Assembly: GCF_001701045.1 (NCBI RefSeq)
Contig: NZ_CP016757.1
Coordinates: 978,501-1,042,500, forward strand
Direction: 5' to 3'
Origin: Cloacibacillus porcorum
Lineage (GTDB): Bacteria; Synergistota; Synergistia; Synergistales; Synergistaceae
DNA: 64,000 bases
Shown in pieces: positions 15,484-23,807 of this stretch. Within the stretch, counting starts at the first letter, position 1; each line of letters starts with the position of its first letter. The position numbers and the translations under genes were made by a program. Under the pieces are notes generated by a model, which saw only the letters and a list, made by a program, of their open reading frames with translations, was not told where the DNA came from and searched no databases.

Positions 15484-17088
15484 ATGTGGTTGGCAATGTA
15501 TCATTACTGTTTAAAGATTCATATATACGGAGGCGACGCCGCTCTTGAGAGCGAGCTGAATGCCGTCGCGCCTCTGGAGAGGTTTGAACATGAGATCAGG
15601 ACCTTCGGCCATATAACGGTGGAGAGCCTCGCGGAATGCGACGTCGCTGTGTTCGATCTGCCGGTGGAACGGCCCTGCCGCGAACTGCGCGGGATCTGTA
15701 AAAAAGGCGCTGAACTTGTGTTCTGCACCGATCTCCGCGAAGGTCTGTCTGAGTGGGCTGCGGATTTTGACGACATATGGCAGAGGCCGTTTACGCCGGG
15801 AATGGCCGCCTTTCGCTTTCGCCGTCTGTTGGAGCGCATCAAGCTGAAAAAGGATAAACGGTTCGTCTCGAATTGCCTTGACGCGGCTATAGACAGCGTT
15901 CCTGACCTTATCTGGTTCAAAGACGTACGCGGCGCGCATCTGAAGGTGAACAACGCCTTTTGCAGTGCCGTGGGCAAGACGAAAAACGACGTTCAGGGCA
16001 GAGGACACTACTATATATGGGATTTGAAGCAGGAGGAATATGAGCAGGGCGAGTATGTCTGTCTTGAGACCGAAGAGATCGTGCTGCGTGAGAAAAAGAC
16101 CCGCGCCTTCGACGAAAAGGTGAAGAGCAAACATGGCCTGCGGCAGTTCAAGACCTACAAGTCTCCGATATTCGACGAAGATCATCAGGTGGTCGGGACC
16201 GTTGGCATCGCGCATGACGTTACCGACCTGAAAAATATGCTGACCGAGCTTGAGATCGTGCTTGGTAGCATGCCCTTTGGTATCCTCATAAAGGACAGCG
16301 ACGGATCAGTTGCGAGTGTTAATGAGAAATTCCTGCATTACTTCGGACTGGAGGAGGGGCAGATACTGGGGCGTAATTACGACGTCTGGAAACATGATAC
16401 GCTTGGCGGCAATATGCAGATAACCGAGGATGGTGCCGCGGAGGCCTGCATCGGGATCAACGGCAGTAATATGATTTTGGCGATACAGCGGGAAGAGATA
16501 CGGGATATTTTTGATAATCAGGTCGGCGAGCTCTATACCTACCGTGACGTGACGACCGAGCGTATGCTTGAGGCCCAGGTGCTCCACGATTCAAACACGG
16601 ATTTCCTTACCGGACTGCACAACCGGCGCTATTTCTACGAATATGTGAATAAGAACCGCGGGCAAAAGTCCCTCTGTTTTATATACATAGACCTTGATAA
16701 TTTTAAGAAGGTCAACGATACGCACGGCCATCAGGCCGGCGACGAAGCGCTTGTCGTCACCGCCGATATCCTGCGTTCCAATTTCCCCGACGCCTTTATC
16801 GCGCGGCTTGGCGGCGATGAATTTATCATTTCGCTGATCGGAGACTGCGAGATCGCCGCGGTGGAAAAACGTGCAGGATCGCTGCTGCGGAATATGAACG
16901 AATCGTTCAGCCGCCACCCGCTCTTCAATATCCTCTCCGGAAGCATCGGCATCGCGAGGACGGAGAACCCCTCCGTCGACATCGATACGCTGCTGCGGCA
17001 GAGCGACATCGCACTCTACGAGGTGAAGCGCGGCGGCCGCGCAGATTACCGTGTCTTCCCGCTTAAGTGCTCCTCCATGCCGGGATGA
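15484..17088 (+). CDS. PAS-domain diguanylate cyclase
   Basis: About 534 residues. Order: an N-terminal receiver-like or unassigned domain (about residues 5-125), a PAS domain (DSVPDLIWFKDVRG, ending VGTVGIAHDVTDLK), a second PAS domain (IVLGSMPFGILIKDSDG to YTYRDVTTE), and a C-terminal GGDEF domain with TDFLTGLHNRRYF, YIDLDNFKKVNDTHGH and the intact ARLGGDEF signature. It predicts synthesis of cyclic di-GMP in response to a cytoplasmic signal; no membrane helices are seen. The frame is open from 15397, but that part overlaps remnants of the upstream pseudogene, and no start has a good ribosome site. ATG 15484 and 15496 are both plausible. Confidence 0.82.
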   Translation: MWLAMYHYCLKIHIYGGDAALESELNAVAPLERFEHEIRTFGHITVESLAECDVAVFDLPVERPCRELRGICKKGAELVFCTDLREGLSEWAADFDDIWQRPFTPGMAAFRFRRLLERIKLKKDKRFVSNCLDAAIDSVPDLIWFKDVRGAHLKVNNAFCSAVGKTKNDVQGRGHYYIWDLKQEEYEQGEYVCLETEEIVLREKKTRAFDEKVKSKHGLRQFKTYKSPIFDEDHQVVGTVGIAHDVTDLKNMLTELEIVLGSMPFGILIKDSDGSVASVNEKFLHYFGLEEGQILGRNYDVWKHDTLGGNMQITEDGAAEACIGINGSNMILAIQREEIRDIFDNQVGELYTYRDVTTERMLEAQVLHDSNTDFLTGLHNRRYFYEYVNKNRGQKSLCFIYIDLDNFKKVNDTHGHQAGDEALVVTADILRSNFPDAFIARLGGDEFIISLIGDCEIAAVEKRAGSLLRNMNESFSRHPLFNILSGSIGIARTENPSVDIDTLLRQSDIALYEVKRGGRADYRVFPLKCSSMPG

Positions 17089-17112
17089 CTGCCGGCCGCT
17101 ATTTCAGAATAT

Positions 17113-17148
17113 ATGAAAAAGCCGCGCCTCTCAGCGCGGCTTTTTCAT
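17113..17148. terminator. Bidirectional terminator
   Basis: ATGAAAAAGCCGCGC pairs perfectly with GCGCGGCTTTTTCAT around a 6-nt loop. It lies between the convergent PAS-GGDEF and Mop genes. Confidence 0.88.
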
Positions 17149-17202
17149 GTGAGAAAATTTTATGTTTTATGTTTGAATAACCGGCGCGGTCTTCGCGTAC
17201 GG

Positions 17203-17631
17203 TTACGCCTTCACACCGACCATGATATCGGAGGCTTTGATTATCGCGCAGACCTCTTTACCCTCTTTAAGTCCGAGGCGTCCTGTGCTGGCCTTGGTGA
17301 TGATGGAGGCGATCTTCTCGCCGCCGGCGAGGGTCACGAGGATCTCGCAGTTTACCGCTCCCTCTGTCACGGAGGTGATTTTGCCCTTGAGCTGGTTGCG
17401 TGCCGAAAGCTTCAGTCCGCCCTCGCCCTCGCCGATCATCACGTTTGAGGCTTTGATCACCGCATAGGCCTCGGCGCCCTCTTTGAGGCCAAGGTTTTCG
17501 CAGCTGGTCTCGGTGATGATGGAGGTGAGCATCGTACCGTCCGCGAGGCGAAGCGATACTTCGTCGTTGACGGCTCCCTTTTTAACTGTGGCAACAGTAG
17601 CTTTTAGCTGATTGCGTGCGCTAAGATTCAT
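17203..17631 (-). CDS. Di-Mop molbindin (tandem TOBE domains)
   Basis: 142 residues made of two Mop/TOBE repeats, about 4-68 and 74-138, each starting LSARNQLK and ending with IKAS and a hydrophobic tail. Molbindins of this kind bind molybdate or tungstate in the cytoplasm as oligomers. There is no ATPase or DNA-binding domain. No molybdate transporter is adjacent, but a MOSC-domain gene lies 2.2 kb away. The ATG follows a purine-rich AGGAGA site. Confidence 0.9.
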   Translation of the reverse strand: MNLSARNQLKATVATVKKGAVNDEVSLRLADGTMLTSIITETSCENLGLKEGAEAYAVIKASNVMIGEGEGGLKLSARNQLKGKITSVTEGAVNCEILVTLAGGEKIASIITKASTGRLGLKEGKEVCAIIKASDIMVGVKA

Positions 17632-17733
17632 AACAAATCTCTCCTTTTTTATATCGATACTATATTATCTATTATTGCTTGGTTTACCTGCGTTGTCAAG
17701 TTTAAGCGCATAAAAATCCCTTTTTACCGCAGC

Positions 17734-19776
17734 CTATTTTATCCTCGTGGCCCTCGTCGAGTTGAGGATCGCGAGCAGCGCGACGCCTACGTCGGCGAAT
17801 ACCGCTTCCCATAGCCCGGCGAGCCCGGCGACGCCAAAGATGAGGAATATTCCCTTTACGCCGAGGGCCATCACGACATTTTCCCAGACGATGGCGCGCG
17901 TTTTTTTAGCGATACGCAGCAGATCCGCCACCTTGGCGGGCGAGTCGTCGAGTATCACGGCGTCCGCCACCTCGACGGCGACCTGCGAGCCGAAGCCGCC
18001 CATGGCGATCCCTGTCTCCGAGGTTACGAGCACTGGGCCGTCGTTGACGCCGTCGCCGACATATATCGTCTTTTTCGTGTCGCCGCGGCAGATATCCTTC
18101 AGCGCGTCGACCTTGTCGCCTGGCAGCAGCTCCGCCTTATAACCGTCAAGTTTCAGCTCTTTCGCGACCGCCGCCGCCGTATCGTCACGGTCTCCCGTCA
18201 GCATGTAGACGCCCTTGATGCCGAGGCGGCGCAGTTCGGCTACCGTATCCGCCGATTCGGGGCGTATCTCGTCGGCGACGACCATCGAGCCCATGTATCT
18301 GCCGTTTTTCATGACATGAACGATGGTGCCGTGTTCGCCTACCTCCGGCGCCGTCACGCCGAAGTCCGCCATCAGCGCGGCGTTGCCCGAGGCGACCGTA
18401 TCGCCGCCGATACGGCAGATCATTCCCTTGCCCGGTATCTGCGTTATCGAGGCGCCCGCGGGAACTGGCCGTTCACCGGCGGCGGCCATGATCGATTTCG
18501 CCACCGGATGGGTGGAGCCGTTTTCCGCCAGCGCCGCGGTGTCAAGCAGCTCGCGTTCGCTTACCCCCTGGGCTGGCAGCGTCTTTGCCAGTCTGAACCG
18601 TCCGTATGTCAGCGTGCCGGTCTTGTCGAAGACCGCGATATCGACATTGCCCACGGCGTCGAAAACGTTCGCCCCCTTCACGAGGATGCCGTTCTTGGAG
18701 GCCGCGCCAATGCCGCCGAAGTAGCCGAGCGGTATCGAGATGACGAGCGCGCAGGGGCAGGAAATGACGAGCAGTACGAGTCCGCGGTATATCCATTCGT
18801 GCCAGGAGCCGTAGCCCGCGAGTGGCGGCAGCGTCATCACCGCGGCGGCGAGGAAGAATACGGCGGGGGTGTACCACTTGGAGAATCTTGTGATGAAGCG
18901 TTCTGTCGGGGACTTGCGTTCGACGGCGTTCTGCACCATCTCAAGCATCCGCGCGATCGTCGAATCCTCAAAGGGTCCCGCCGCCTCGACGAGCAGCAGG
19001 CCGTCCAGCGATAGCGTGCCTCCGTGCACCTCGCCGCCCGGTGATACGGCGGTTGGCATGGATTCGCCGGTGATCGCCGAGGCATCAATCTGCGAGACGC
19101 CGTTTACCACGTGGCCGTCGATGGGGATTATCTCTCCGGGAAGCACCTGCACGATGTCTCCCTTCACGATCTCCTTCGGGTCTTTTTCAACGATTTTGTC
19201 GCCGACCACCAGCCGCGCCGTCATCGGCTTCTGCGCGAGCAGCGCCTTTATCGAGCGGCGGGAGTTGGCGGAGGCGCGTTCCTGAAAGGCCTCGCCCAGG
19301 CGGTAAAAGAGCATGACGCCGACCGCCTCCGACATCTCGCCGATGGCTATCGCGGCCAGAGTCGCGCCGCCCATCAGCGTGAACTCGTTGAAGATGTCGC
19401 CTTTGAAGAGCGCTTTGAAGGCCGTCTTTAAGACGGGAACGCCAGTCGCGAGGTAGAGGATGATGAAGAGCGCGTTGAAGAGCCAGGCGGGCGCGATCTG
19501 CGGCGCGAGCTCCTCAAGCAGCAGCGCGGCTAAAAAGATGACGCCCGTGACGGCGAGAAAGGTTATCTCGCGGCGGAACTCGGCCTGCTGTTCCCTCTCG
19601 TCCTCCTCGTTTTCGCTGAATATATTGTCGAGCGCATGGCACGAGGCGCAGCCGCAGCCGCTGTCATGGCCGTGTACGTGGTGGTGCGCATGTTCGCCGT
19701 GTACGTGGCATTCTGGGCCGCAGCATTCGTGCTCTCGGCACTCATGTTCGTCTTCGTGATGATGGTCGTGGCTCAT
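17734..19776 (-). CDS. Zn2+/Cd2+-type heavy-metal P-type ATPase
   Basis: A 680-residue P1B ATPase for metal export. The N-terminus has no HMA domain; instead it is a His/Cys-rich tail (HDHHHEDEHECREHECC and several HxH pairs) in the first 50 residues. Then come membrane helices, the actuator motif TGES, the metal-site CPC in SCPCALVIS near residue 340, the phosphorylation loop DKTGTLT near 382, and the C-terminal GDGVNDGP hinge. The CPC motif and His-rich tail fit the Zn/Cd/Pb subgroup rather than Cu. Preceded by a GGGAG site; its own terminator is not obvious. Confidence 0.92.
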   Translation of the reverse strand: MSHDHHHEDEHECREHECCGPECHVHGEHAHHHVHGHDSGCGCASCHALDNIFSENEEDEREQQAEFRREITFLAVTGVIFLAALLLEELAPQIAPAWLFNALFIILYLATGVPVLKTAFKALFKGDIFNEFTLMGGATLAAIAIGEMSEAVGVMLFYRLGEAFQERASANSRRSIKALLAQKPMTARLVVGDKIVEKDPKEIVKGDIVQVLPGEIIPIDGHVVNGVSQIDASAITGESMPTAVSPGGEVHGGTLSLDGLLLVEAAGPFEDSTIARMLEMVQNAVERKSPTERFITRFSKWYTPAVFFLAAAVMTLPPLAGYGSWHEWIYRGLVLLVISCPCALVISIPLGYFGGIGAASKNGILVKGANVFDAVGNVDIAVFDKTGTLTYGRFRLAKTLPAQGVSERELLDTAALAENGSTHPVAKSIMAAAGERPVPAGASITQIPGKGMICRIGGDTVASGNAALMADFGVTAPEVGEHGTIVHVMKNGRYMGSMVVADEIRPESADTVAELRRLGIKGVYMLTGDRDDTAAAVAKELKLDGYKAELLPGDKVDALKDICRGDTKKTIYVGDGVNDGPVLVTSETGIAMGGFGSQVAVEVADAVILDDSPAKVADLLRIAKKTRAIVWENVVMALGVKGIFLIFGVAGLAGLWEAVFADVGVALLAILNSTRATRIK

Positions 19777-19798
19777 GTTTTCTTTTATCTCCCGTAAG

Positions 19799-19824
19799 AA
19801 AGGGCCGCCCGAAAGCGGCCCTTT
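19799..19824 (-). terminator. Terminator after the nifS-nifU-MOSC operon
   Basis: AAAGGGCCGC / GCGGCCCTTT stem with a 6-nt loop, just upstream of the P-type ATPase start, followed on the minus strand by TTC. Confidence 0.7.
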
Positions 19825-19830
19825 TGAATT

Positions 19831-20274
19831 TTATGCGAACTCTATCGTGTCACCGCTTCTGACCTTGCCGCCCTTTATCACCTTGGTGAAGATCCCCTTC
19901 TTCGGCATGATACACTCGCCCGTCTGCTTAAAGACTTCGCAGTGCGAATGGCACTCTTTACCGATCTGCGAGACCTCGAGCAGCGTCTCGCCGACCTTGA
20001 GCCTGTCGCCGATCTTAAGCTGGCCGAGGTCGAAGCCCTCGGTAGTGAGGTTCTCGGCGAAGCTGCCCGGTACGAGGTTCGGCAGCTTTGCCATCATCGT
20101 GCGGATGTCTTCCATCGAGATGAGGCTTACCTGGCGGTGCATGAATCCCGCGTGGGCGTCGCCCTCGAGGCCGATGCCCTCGATGAGCGTGCCCTCGCCG
20201 ATCTCATGCTTTATCATGCCCTTTTTGGGGGCGCTGCAGACGGCGATTATCTTACCCTTTTTATTCTGCAACAC
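19831..20274 (-). CDS. MOSC-domain protein
   Basis: A 147-residue stand-alone MOSC domain. Features: GLEGDAHAG and HRQVSLIS near the N-terminal half, GSFAENLTTEG, and the conserved cysteine segment GKECHSHCEVF followed by GECIMPKKGIF. MOSC proteins handle sulfur or molybdenum-cofactor sulfuration; small bacterial ones occur with Moco and Fe-S genes. The GTG start lies inside the 3' end of the nifU-like gene (14-bp overlap), with an AGGA site five bases before it, so translation is probably coupled to the cluster-assembly genes. Confidence 0.85.
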   Translation of the reverse strand: MLQNKKGKIIAVCSAPKKGMIKHEIGEGTLIEGIGLEGDAHAGFMHRQVSLISMEDIRTMMAKLPNLVPGSFAENLTTEGFDLGQLKIGDRLKVGETLLEVSQIGKECHSHCEVFKQTGECIMPKKGIFTKVIKGGKVRSGDTIEFA

Positions 20275-20755
20275 GGTGGTCCTCGCTTACGAAGCGCTCT
20301 TCTTCCTCTTCCTCATGGCCGCCGCAGGCACCGCCGCACGCCGTGCAGTTGCCGGGGAAGGTCAGCCCTTCGGGCAGCTTTCCGTCTTTGCGCATATAAT
20401 AATCGGCCACCGCCGCCTGGATGCCCTCCTGCGCGAGCAGCGAGCAGTGGAGCTTGACGGGGGGCAGTCCGCCGAGGGCGTCGGCGACGTCTTTGTTGTT
20501 TATCTTGAGAGCTTCGGCGATCGTCTTACCCTTCGCGAGCTCCGTCACCATCGAGCTGGTGGCGATTGCCGCCGCGCAGCCGAAGGTCTCGAACCTTATA
20601 TCCTCGATCACCTCGGTCTCGGGGTTGATCTTGAGGTAAATCTTCATTACGTCTCCGCAGGTGGGGTTTCCAACCTCGCCAATCGCGTTCGCGTCGTCCA
20701 GTTTGCCCGCGTTGCGCGGATTCATGAAATAATCTACTACTTTCTGGTTGTACAT
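20261..20755 (-). CDS. NifU/IscU-type Fe-S scaffold
   Basis: A 164-residue scaffold. The three cluster-ligand cysteines are in NPTCGD, FGCAAAIATSS and KLHCSLLA. After the IscU core (about 1-125) there is an unusual C-terminal tail with CTACGGACGG and an acidic run (HEEEEEER). The tail adds two more cysteines and is not part of the usual IscU fold. It accepts sulfur from the NifS-like protein encoded just upstream. An AGGAG site lies seven bases before the ATG. Confidence 0.9.
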   Translation of the reverse strand: MYNQKVVDYFMNPRNAGKLDDANAIGEVGNPTCGDVMKIYLKINPETEVIEDIRFETFGCAAAIATSSMVTELAKGKTIAEALKINNKDVADALGGLPPVKLHCSLLAQEGIQAAVADYYMRKDGKLPEGLTFPGNCTACGGACGGHEEEEEERFVSEDHRVAE

Positions 20756-20776
20756 GATCTCATCTCCTAATCCTGA

Positions 20777-21955
20777 TTACTTTTTATAAAACGGCGACAT
20801 CGCGCGGAGCTTTTCCACTATCTCGGGGAACTTCTCAAGCACATAGTCGATATCTTCTTTTGTCGTGTCGTGGCTCATCGTGAGACGCACCGAACCGTGC
20901 GCCGTGGTGTGGTCGAGTCCGGTAGCGAGCAGCACGTAGCTGGGCTCAAGGCTGCCGGAGGTGCAGGCCGAACCGCTGGAGGCGGCGATGCCCGCCGCGT
21001 CGAGCAGAAGCAGCATACCCTCTCCCTCGATATATTTGACCGTAAAGCTCGTGTGGAAGGGCAGGCGGGCGTCTCCTGCGGCTCCCGTGAGGTGCGACTC
21101 CGGTATCCTTGAAAGGACGCCGTCGATGAAATAGTCGCGCAGCTGCGCGAGCTTCTTGTCGTCGCCGCGCTCGAGACGCTCCTTCGCGATCTCCGCCGCC
21201 ACGCCGAAGCCGACGATCCCGGGAACGTTTTCCGTACCGGAGCGGAGCCCAAACTCCTGCCCGCCTCCGTGGAGGGTTGGGATCAGCTTGACGCCCCTGC
21301 GGACATAGAGGGCGCCGAGCCCCTTCGGCCCGTACATTTTATGCGCCGCCATCGTCATCATATCTATCGGCAGCTGCTCTACGTCGACCTTGATATGTCC
21401 CGCCGCCTGCACACCGTCGACATGGAACATCACGCCGTGCCGCCGGCATACCTCTCCGAGCTCCTTTATGGGCTGGATCGTGCCGATCTCGTTGTTGGCG
21501 AACATGATCGTCGCCAATATCGTATCGGGACGGATCGCCGCCTCCAGGTCGGCGGGCGAGACGAAGCCCTTATCGTCGACGGGGAGGATCGTATATTCGA
21601 AGCCCATCTTTCCAAGCCACCTGACGGTGTCGAGAATGGCGTGGTGCTCGATGGCGCTTGTAATTATATGGCTGCCCTTGCCCTTCTCTTTCAGCGCCCA
21701 GGCCGCTCCCTTGATGGCCAGGTTGTCGGCCTCGCTGCCCGCGCCGGTGAATATGATGTCTGTAGGTTTCGCGTTTATCAGGGACGCCACCTGCGCGCGT
21801 GCGTTGTCTATCGCCGTGCGCGCCTCGCGCCCGAACTTATGGAGGCTGTTTGGGTTGCCGTACTTCTCGGAGAAATAGGGAAGCATCGCCTCCGTTACCC
21901 TTGGATCTACTTTTGTCGTTGCCGAGTTATCAAGATATACTTCACGTGGTGCCAT
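20777..21955 (-). CDS. Cysteine desulfurase (NifS/IscS)
   Basis: A 392-residue PLP enzyme that removes sulfur from cysteine for Fe-S and thio-cofactor assembly. Visible motifs: YLDNSATTKVDP at the N-terminus, the PLP-binding MAAHKMYGPKGLG lysine region, and the catalytic loop SSGSACTSGSLEPS containing the active-site cysteine. Between the Rrf2-type regulator and the scaffold gene in one operon. A GAGGTGA site precedes the ATG. In a cell that makes selenoproteins, NifS-like enzymes can also mobilise selenium, but nothing here shows that. Confidence 0.93.
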   Translation of the reverse strand: MAPREVYLDNSATTKVDPRVTEAMLPYFSEKYGNPNSLHKFGREARTAIDNARAQVASLINAKPTDIIFTGAGSEADNLAIKGAAWALKEKGKGSHIITSAIEHHAILDTVRWLGKMGFEYTILPVDDKGFVSPADLEAAIRPDTILATIMFANNEIGTIQPIKELGEVCRRHGVMFHVDGVQAAGHIKVDVEQLPIDMMTMAAHKMYGPKGLGALYVRRGVKLIPTLHGGGQEFGLRSGTENVPGIVGFGVAAEIAKERLERGDDKKLAQLRDYFIDGVLSRIPESHLTGAAGDARLPFHTSFTVKYIEGEGMLLLLDAAGIAASSGSACTSGSLEPSYVLLATGLDHTTAHGSVRLTMSHDTTKEDIDYVLEKFPEIVEKLRAMSPFYKK

Positions 21956-21975
21956 GCCAGTTCACCTCATAGAAT

Positions 21976-22434
21976 TTAATTTTTATTCTTTTTGCCGCAC
22001 CAGCAGTCCGGCCGGTGGCAGCTGTTATCCGACTGATTGACAAGGTCCTGAAAGGTGGTTCCGTCGTAGACGGCCTCAAGCGCCTCGCGTGCCTTGTCCC
22101 AAAGCGGGCGGAAGACGCAGTCATCATAGAGCGAACAGTCGTCGTCCATACGCGTTCCGCACTCCACCGGACCGAGAGGTCCCTGTATGAAGCGTATCAC
22201 CTCGCCGACCGTTATCGCATCGGCAGGCTTTGCAAGAAAATATCCGCCATCCTTGCCGCGCGCGGAATCTACTACGCCGGCGCTTTTCAGACTGCTCAGA
22301 ATATTTTCAAGAAAGCGAACGGGGATATTCTGCGCCTCGGCGACGGCGCCGATCTTGCAGGGACCGTCTGTCTGACGGCGCGCAAGTTCATATATCGCTC
22401 TCAGTGCGTATTGACATTTTTGTGTGATCGCCAT
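21976..22434 (-). CDS. Rrf2-family regulator (IscR-like)
   Basis: A 152-residue regulator. The N-terminal winged helix has AITQKCQYALRAIYELA and the wing GKDGGYFLAKP. The cluster region has three cysteines (CGTRMDDDCSLYDDC) spaced like the 2Fe-2S site of IscR/RsrR, and the C-terminal tail adds further cysteines (CHRPDCWCG). First gene of the nifS-nifU-MOSC operon, which it probably represses. A TTG 21 bases upstream would lengthen it; ATG 22434 with GGTGAGG is better. Confidence 0.9.
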   Translation of the reverse strand: MAITQKCQYALRAIYELARRQTDGPCKIGAVAEAQNIPVRFLENILSSLKSAGVVDSARGKDGGYFLAKPADAITVGEVIRFIQGPLGPVECGTRMDDDCSLYDDCVFRPLWDKAREALEAVYDGTTFQDLVNQSDNSCHRPDCWCGKKNKN

Positions 22435-22450
22435 AATCCTCACCTTCTCT

Positions 22451-22461
22451 ACCAACTTGGT
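22451..22461. promoter_or_regulatory. Putative Rrf2 operator
   Basis: ACCAACTTGGT, a perfect 5+1+5 inverted repeat, lies just downstream of the -10 box around the expected transcription start. The position fits autorepression by the Rrf2 protein. Confidence 0.55.
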
Positions 22462-22463
22462 GT

Positions 22464-22492
22464 AGATTACAATGCCCTGATATATTTGTCAA
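22464..22492 (-). promoter_or_regulatory. Promoter of the Rrf2-nifS-nifU-MOSC operon
   Basis: Minus strand TTGACA (22487-22492), 17-bp spacer, TAATCT (22464-22469). It overlaps the operator-proximal region and precedes the ATG at 22434 by about 30 bp. Confidence 0.8.
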
Positions 22493-22590
22493 GAGCGGGG
22501 AGGGCGATTCGCGGATAATTTTTTCTCTTTATCGCCGGTATCTCCCGATGCCGTATAATATAGGCGAAAACTTTTGAAGGGGCTGTTTCG

Positions 22591-22866
22591 ATGAAACTTG
22601 TCACGATAAGGAACAATGGAAAGGAAGTCGCCGCGGTGGTTATCGAACGCGGTTTTGTGAGGATAGATACGCTCAACGAGGAAAAACGTTCCGACTGGCC
22701 GGAGAGGCTGGAAGAGCTTGTCTCAAGCGGGCAGGCGGAGCTGCTCAACCGCTGGTATCTCGCGGGCGGCAGGACGGTCCTTGAGAATATCAGCCGTAAG
22801 CTGATAGTGACGCCGGAGGCGGCGGAGGTCATCGGCGAGGTCTATAAGACCGCCGACGAGGATTAG
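22591..22866 (+). CDS. Small protein resembling an FAH-family N-terminal domain
   Basis: 91 residues, starting MKLVTIRNNGKEVAAVVIERG, which loosely resembles the short N-terminal domain of fumarylacetoacetate-hydrolase-type proteins, but there is no catalytic domain after it. The rest is charged with a helical C-terminus and no cysteines or membrane segments. It diverges from the Rrf2 operon and precedes the CDGSH gene. A GAAGGGG site lies in front of the ATG. Function unknown; a real gene by position and codon usage. Confidence 0.6.
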   Translation: MKLVTIRNNGKEVAAVVIERGFVRIDTLNEEKRSDWPERLEELVSSGQAELLNRWYLAGGRTVLENISRKLIVTPEAAEVIGEVYKTADED

Positions 22867-23053
22867 GAAATATAACTGCAGGGGAGGGTGCGGACGCCGC
22901 CTTTGTCCATTTTTATCCTTTATCGAAGATTGTTCCCCGATTAGGTAAAAAAGCCGTTTTTGCGGTAGGCAAAGAGCCGGAGCGCAATATTTTATCGGTG
23001 CTAGGATTATCCTCAAACGCAGTCATTATATCCAAAGGGAAGAGGGGATAGTA

Positions 23054-23722
23054 ATGGAAGAGAAAAAAATTACCATATTAAAGGACGGCCCCTACGAGGT
23101 TACGGGCGGCGTGCCCCTCAACGAGATGAGGATCGTTCCCAACGAGCGCGGAGAGTCCGCAGCCTGGATGAAGACGAGGGAATATCCCCTGCAGGAGAGC
23201 TATCATCTATGCCGCTGCGGCCATTCAAAGAACAAGCCCTTCTGCGACGGTACGCACGCGAAGATACATTTCGACGGTACGGAGACGGCGGAAAATATCC
23301 CCTATGACGAGTCCTGCGAGATATACGAGGGCGACGGGATGACGCTGATGGATAAGAGAGAGCTCTGCGCTTTCGCCCGCTTCTGCGACCCCAACGGACA
23401 GGTGTGGGGGCTCATCGAGGACCGGAAAAACGCGGATCTTGCCGTTGAAGGGGCCTGCAACTGTCCCGCGGGGCGGCTTACAGTGGTGATAGACGGAGAG
23501 AAGGCCGAGGCGGAGCTTCCGCAGGAGATATCGCTTATTGATGACCACCCGAAGGGCAAGCGCGGCCCCATATGGGTGAGGGGCGGCATTCCGGTCATCG
23601 GCTCCGACGGTACGCGGTACGAGGTGAGAAACAGGGTGACGCTATGCCGCTGCGGGCAGTCGCGCAACAAACCATTCTGTGACGCCTCGCATATGACCGA
23701 CCCTGAATCCGACGAAGATTAA
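23054..23722 (+). CDS. CDGSH iron-sulfur protein with two CDGSH motifs
   Basis: 222 residues. Two CDGSH-type 2Fe-2S motifs: CRCGHSKNKPFCDGTH (about residues 54-69) and CRCGQSRNKPFCDASH near the C-terminus (about 197-212). Between them lies a region with LCAFARFCD and CNCPAGRL that resembles the divergent Fer4_19-like domain found in such fusions, giving a three-part redox protein. Cytoplasmic, no signal peptide. Likely an electron-transfer or cluster-storage protein; its physiological partner is unknown. Followed by the terminator at 23761-23789. Confidence 0.88.
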   Translation: MEEKKITILKDGPYEVTGGVPLNEMRIVPNERGESAAWMKTREYPLQESYHLCRCGHSKNKPFCDGTHAKIHFDGTETAENIPYDESCEIYEGDGMTLMDKRELCAFARFCDPNGQVWGLIEDRKNADLAVEGACNCPAGRLTVVIDGEKAEAELPQEISLIDDHPKGKRGPIWVRGGIPVIGSDGTRYEVRNRVTLCRCGQSRNKPFCDASHMTDPESDED

Positions 23723-23760
23723 GAGACCTGACGGACAGGGGCTGACCGCATAAATACAGA

Positions 23761-23789
23761 AAAACCCGCTCAGTGAGAGCGGGTTTTTT
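23761..23789. terminator. Bidirectional terminator
   Basis: AAAACCCGCTC / GAGCGGGTTTT stem, 5-nt loop and T-run, between the CDGSH gene and the convergent glgC. Confidence 0.9.
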
Positions 23790-23807
23790 CGTATCTTTTA
23801 GCTGTCC

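Noticed and set aside
19775..20770. Plus-strand 331-codon open frame
   Set aside because: Lies opposite MOSC and NifU, which have clear motifs, ribosome sites and operon structure. The plus-strand product resembles nothing.
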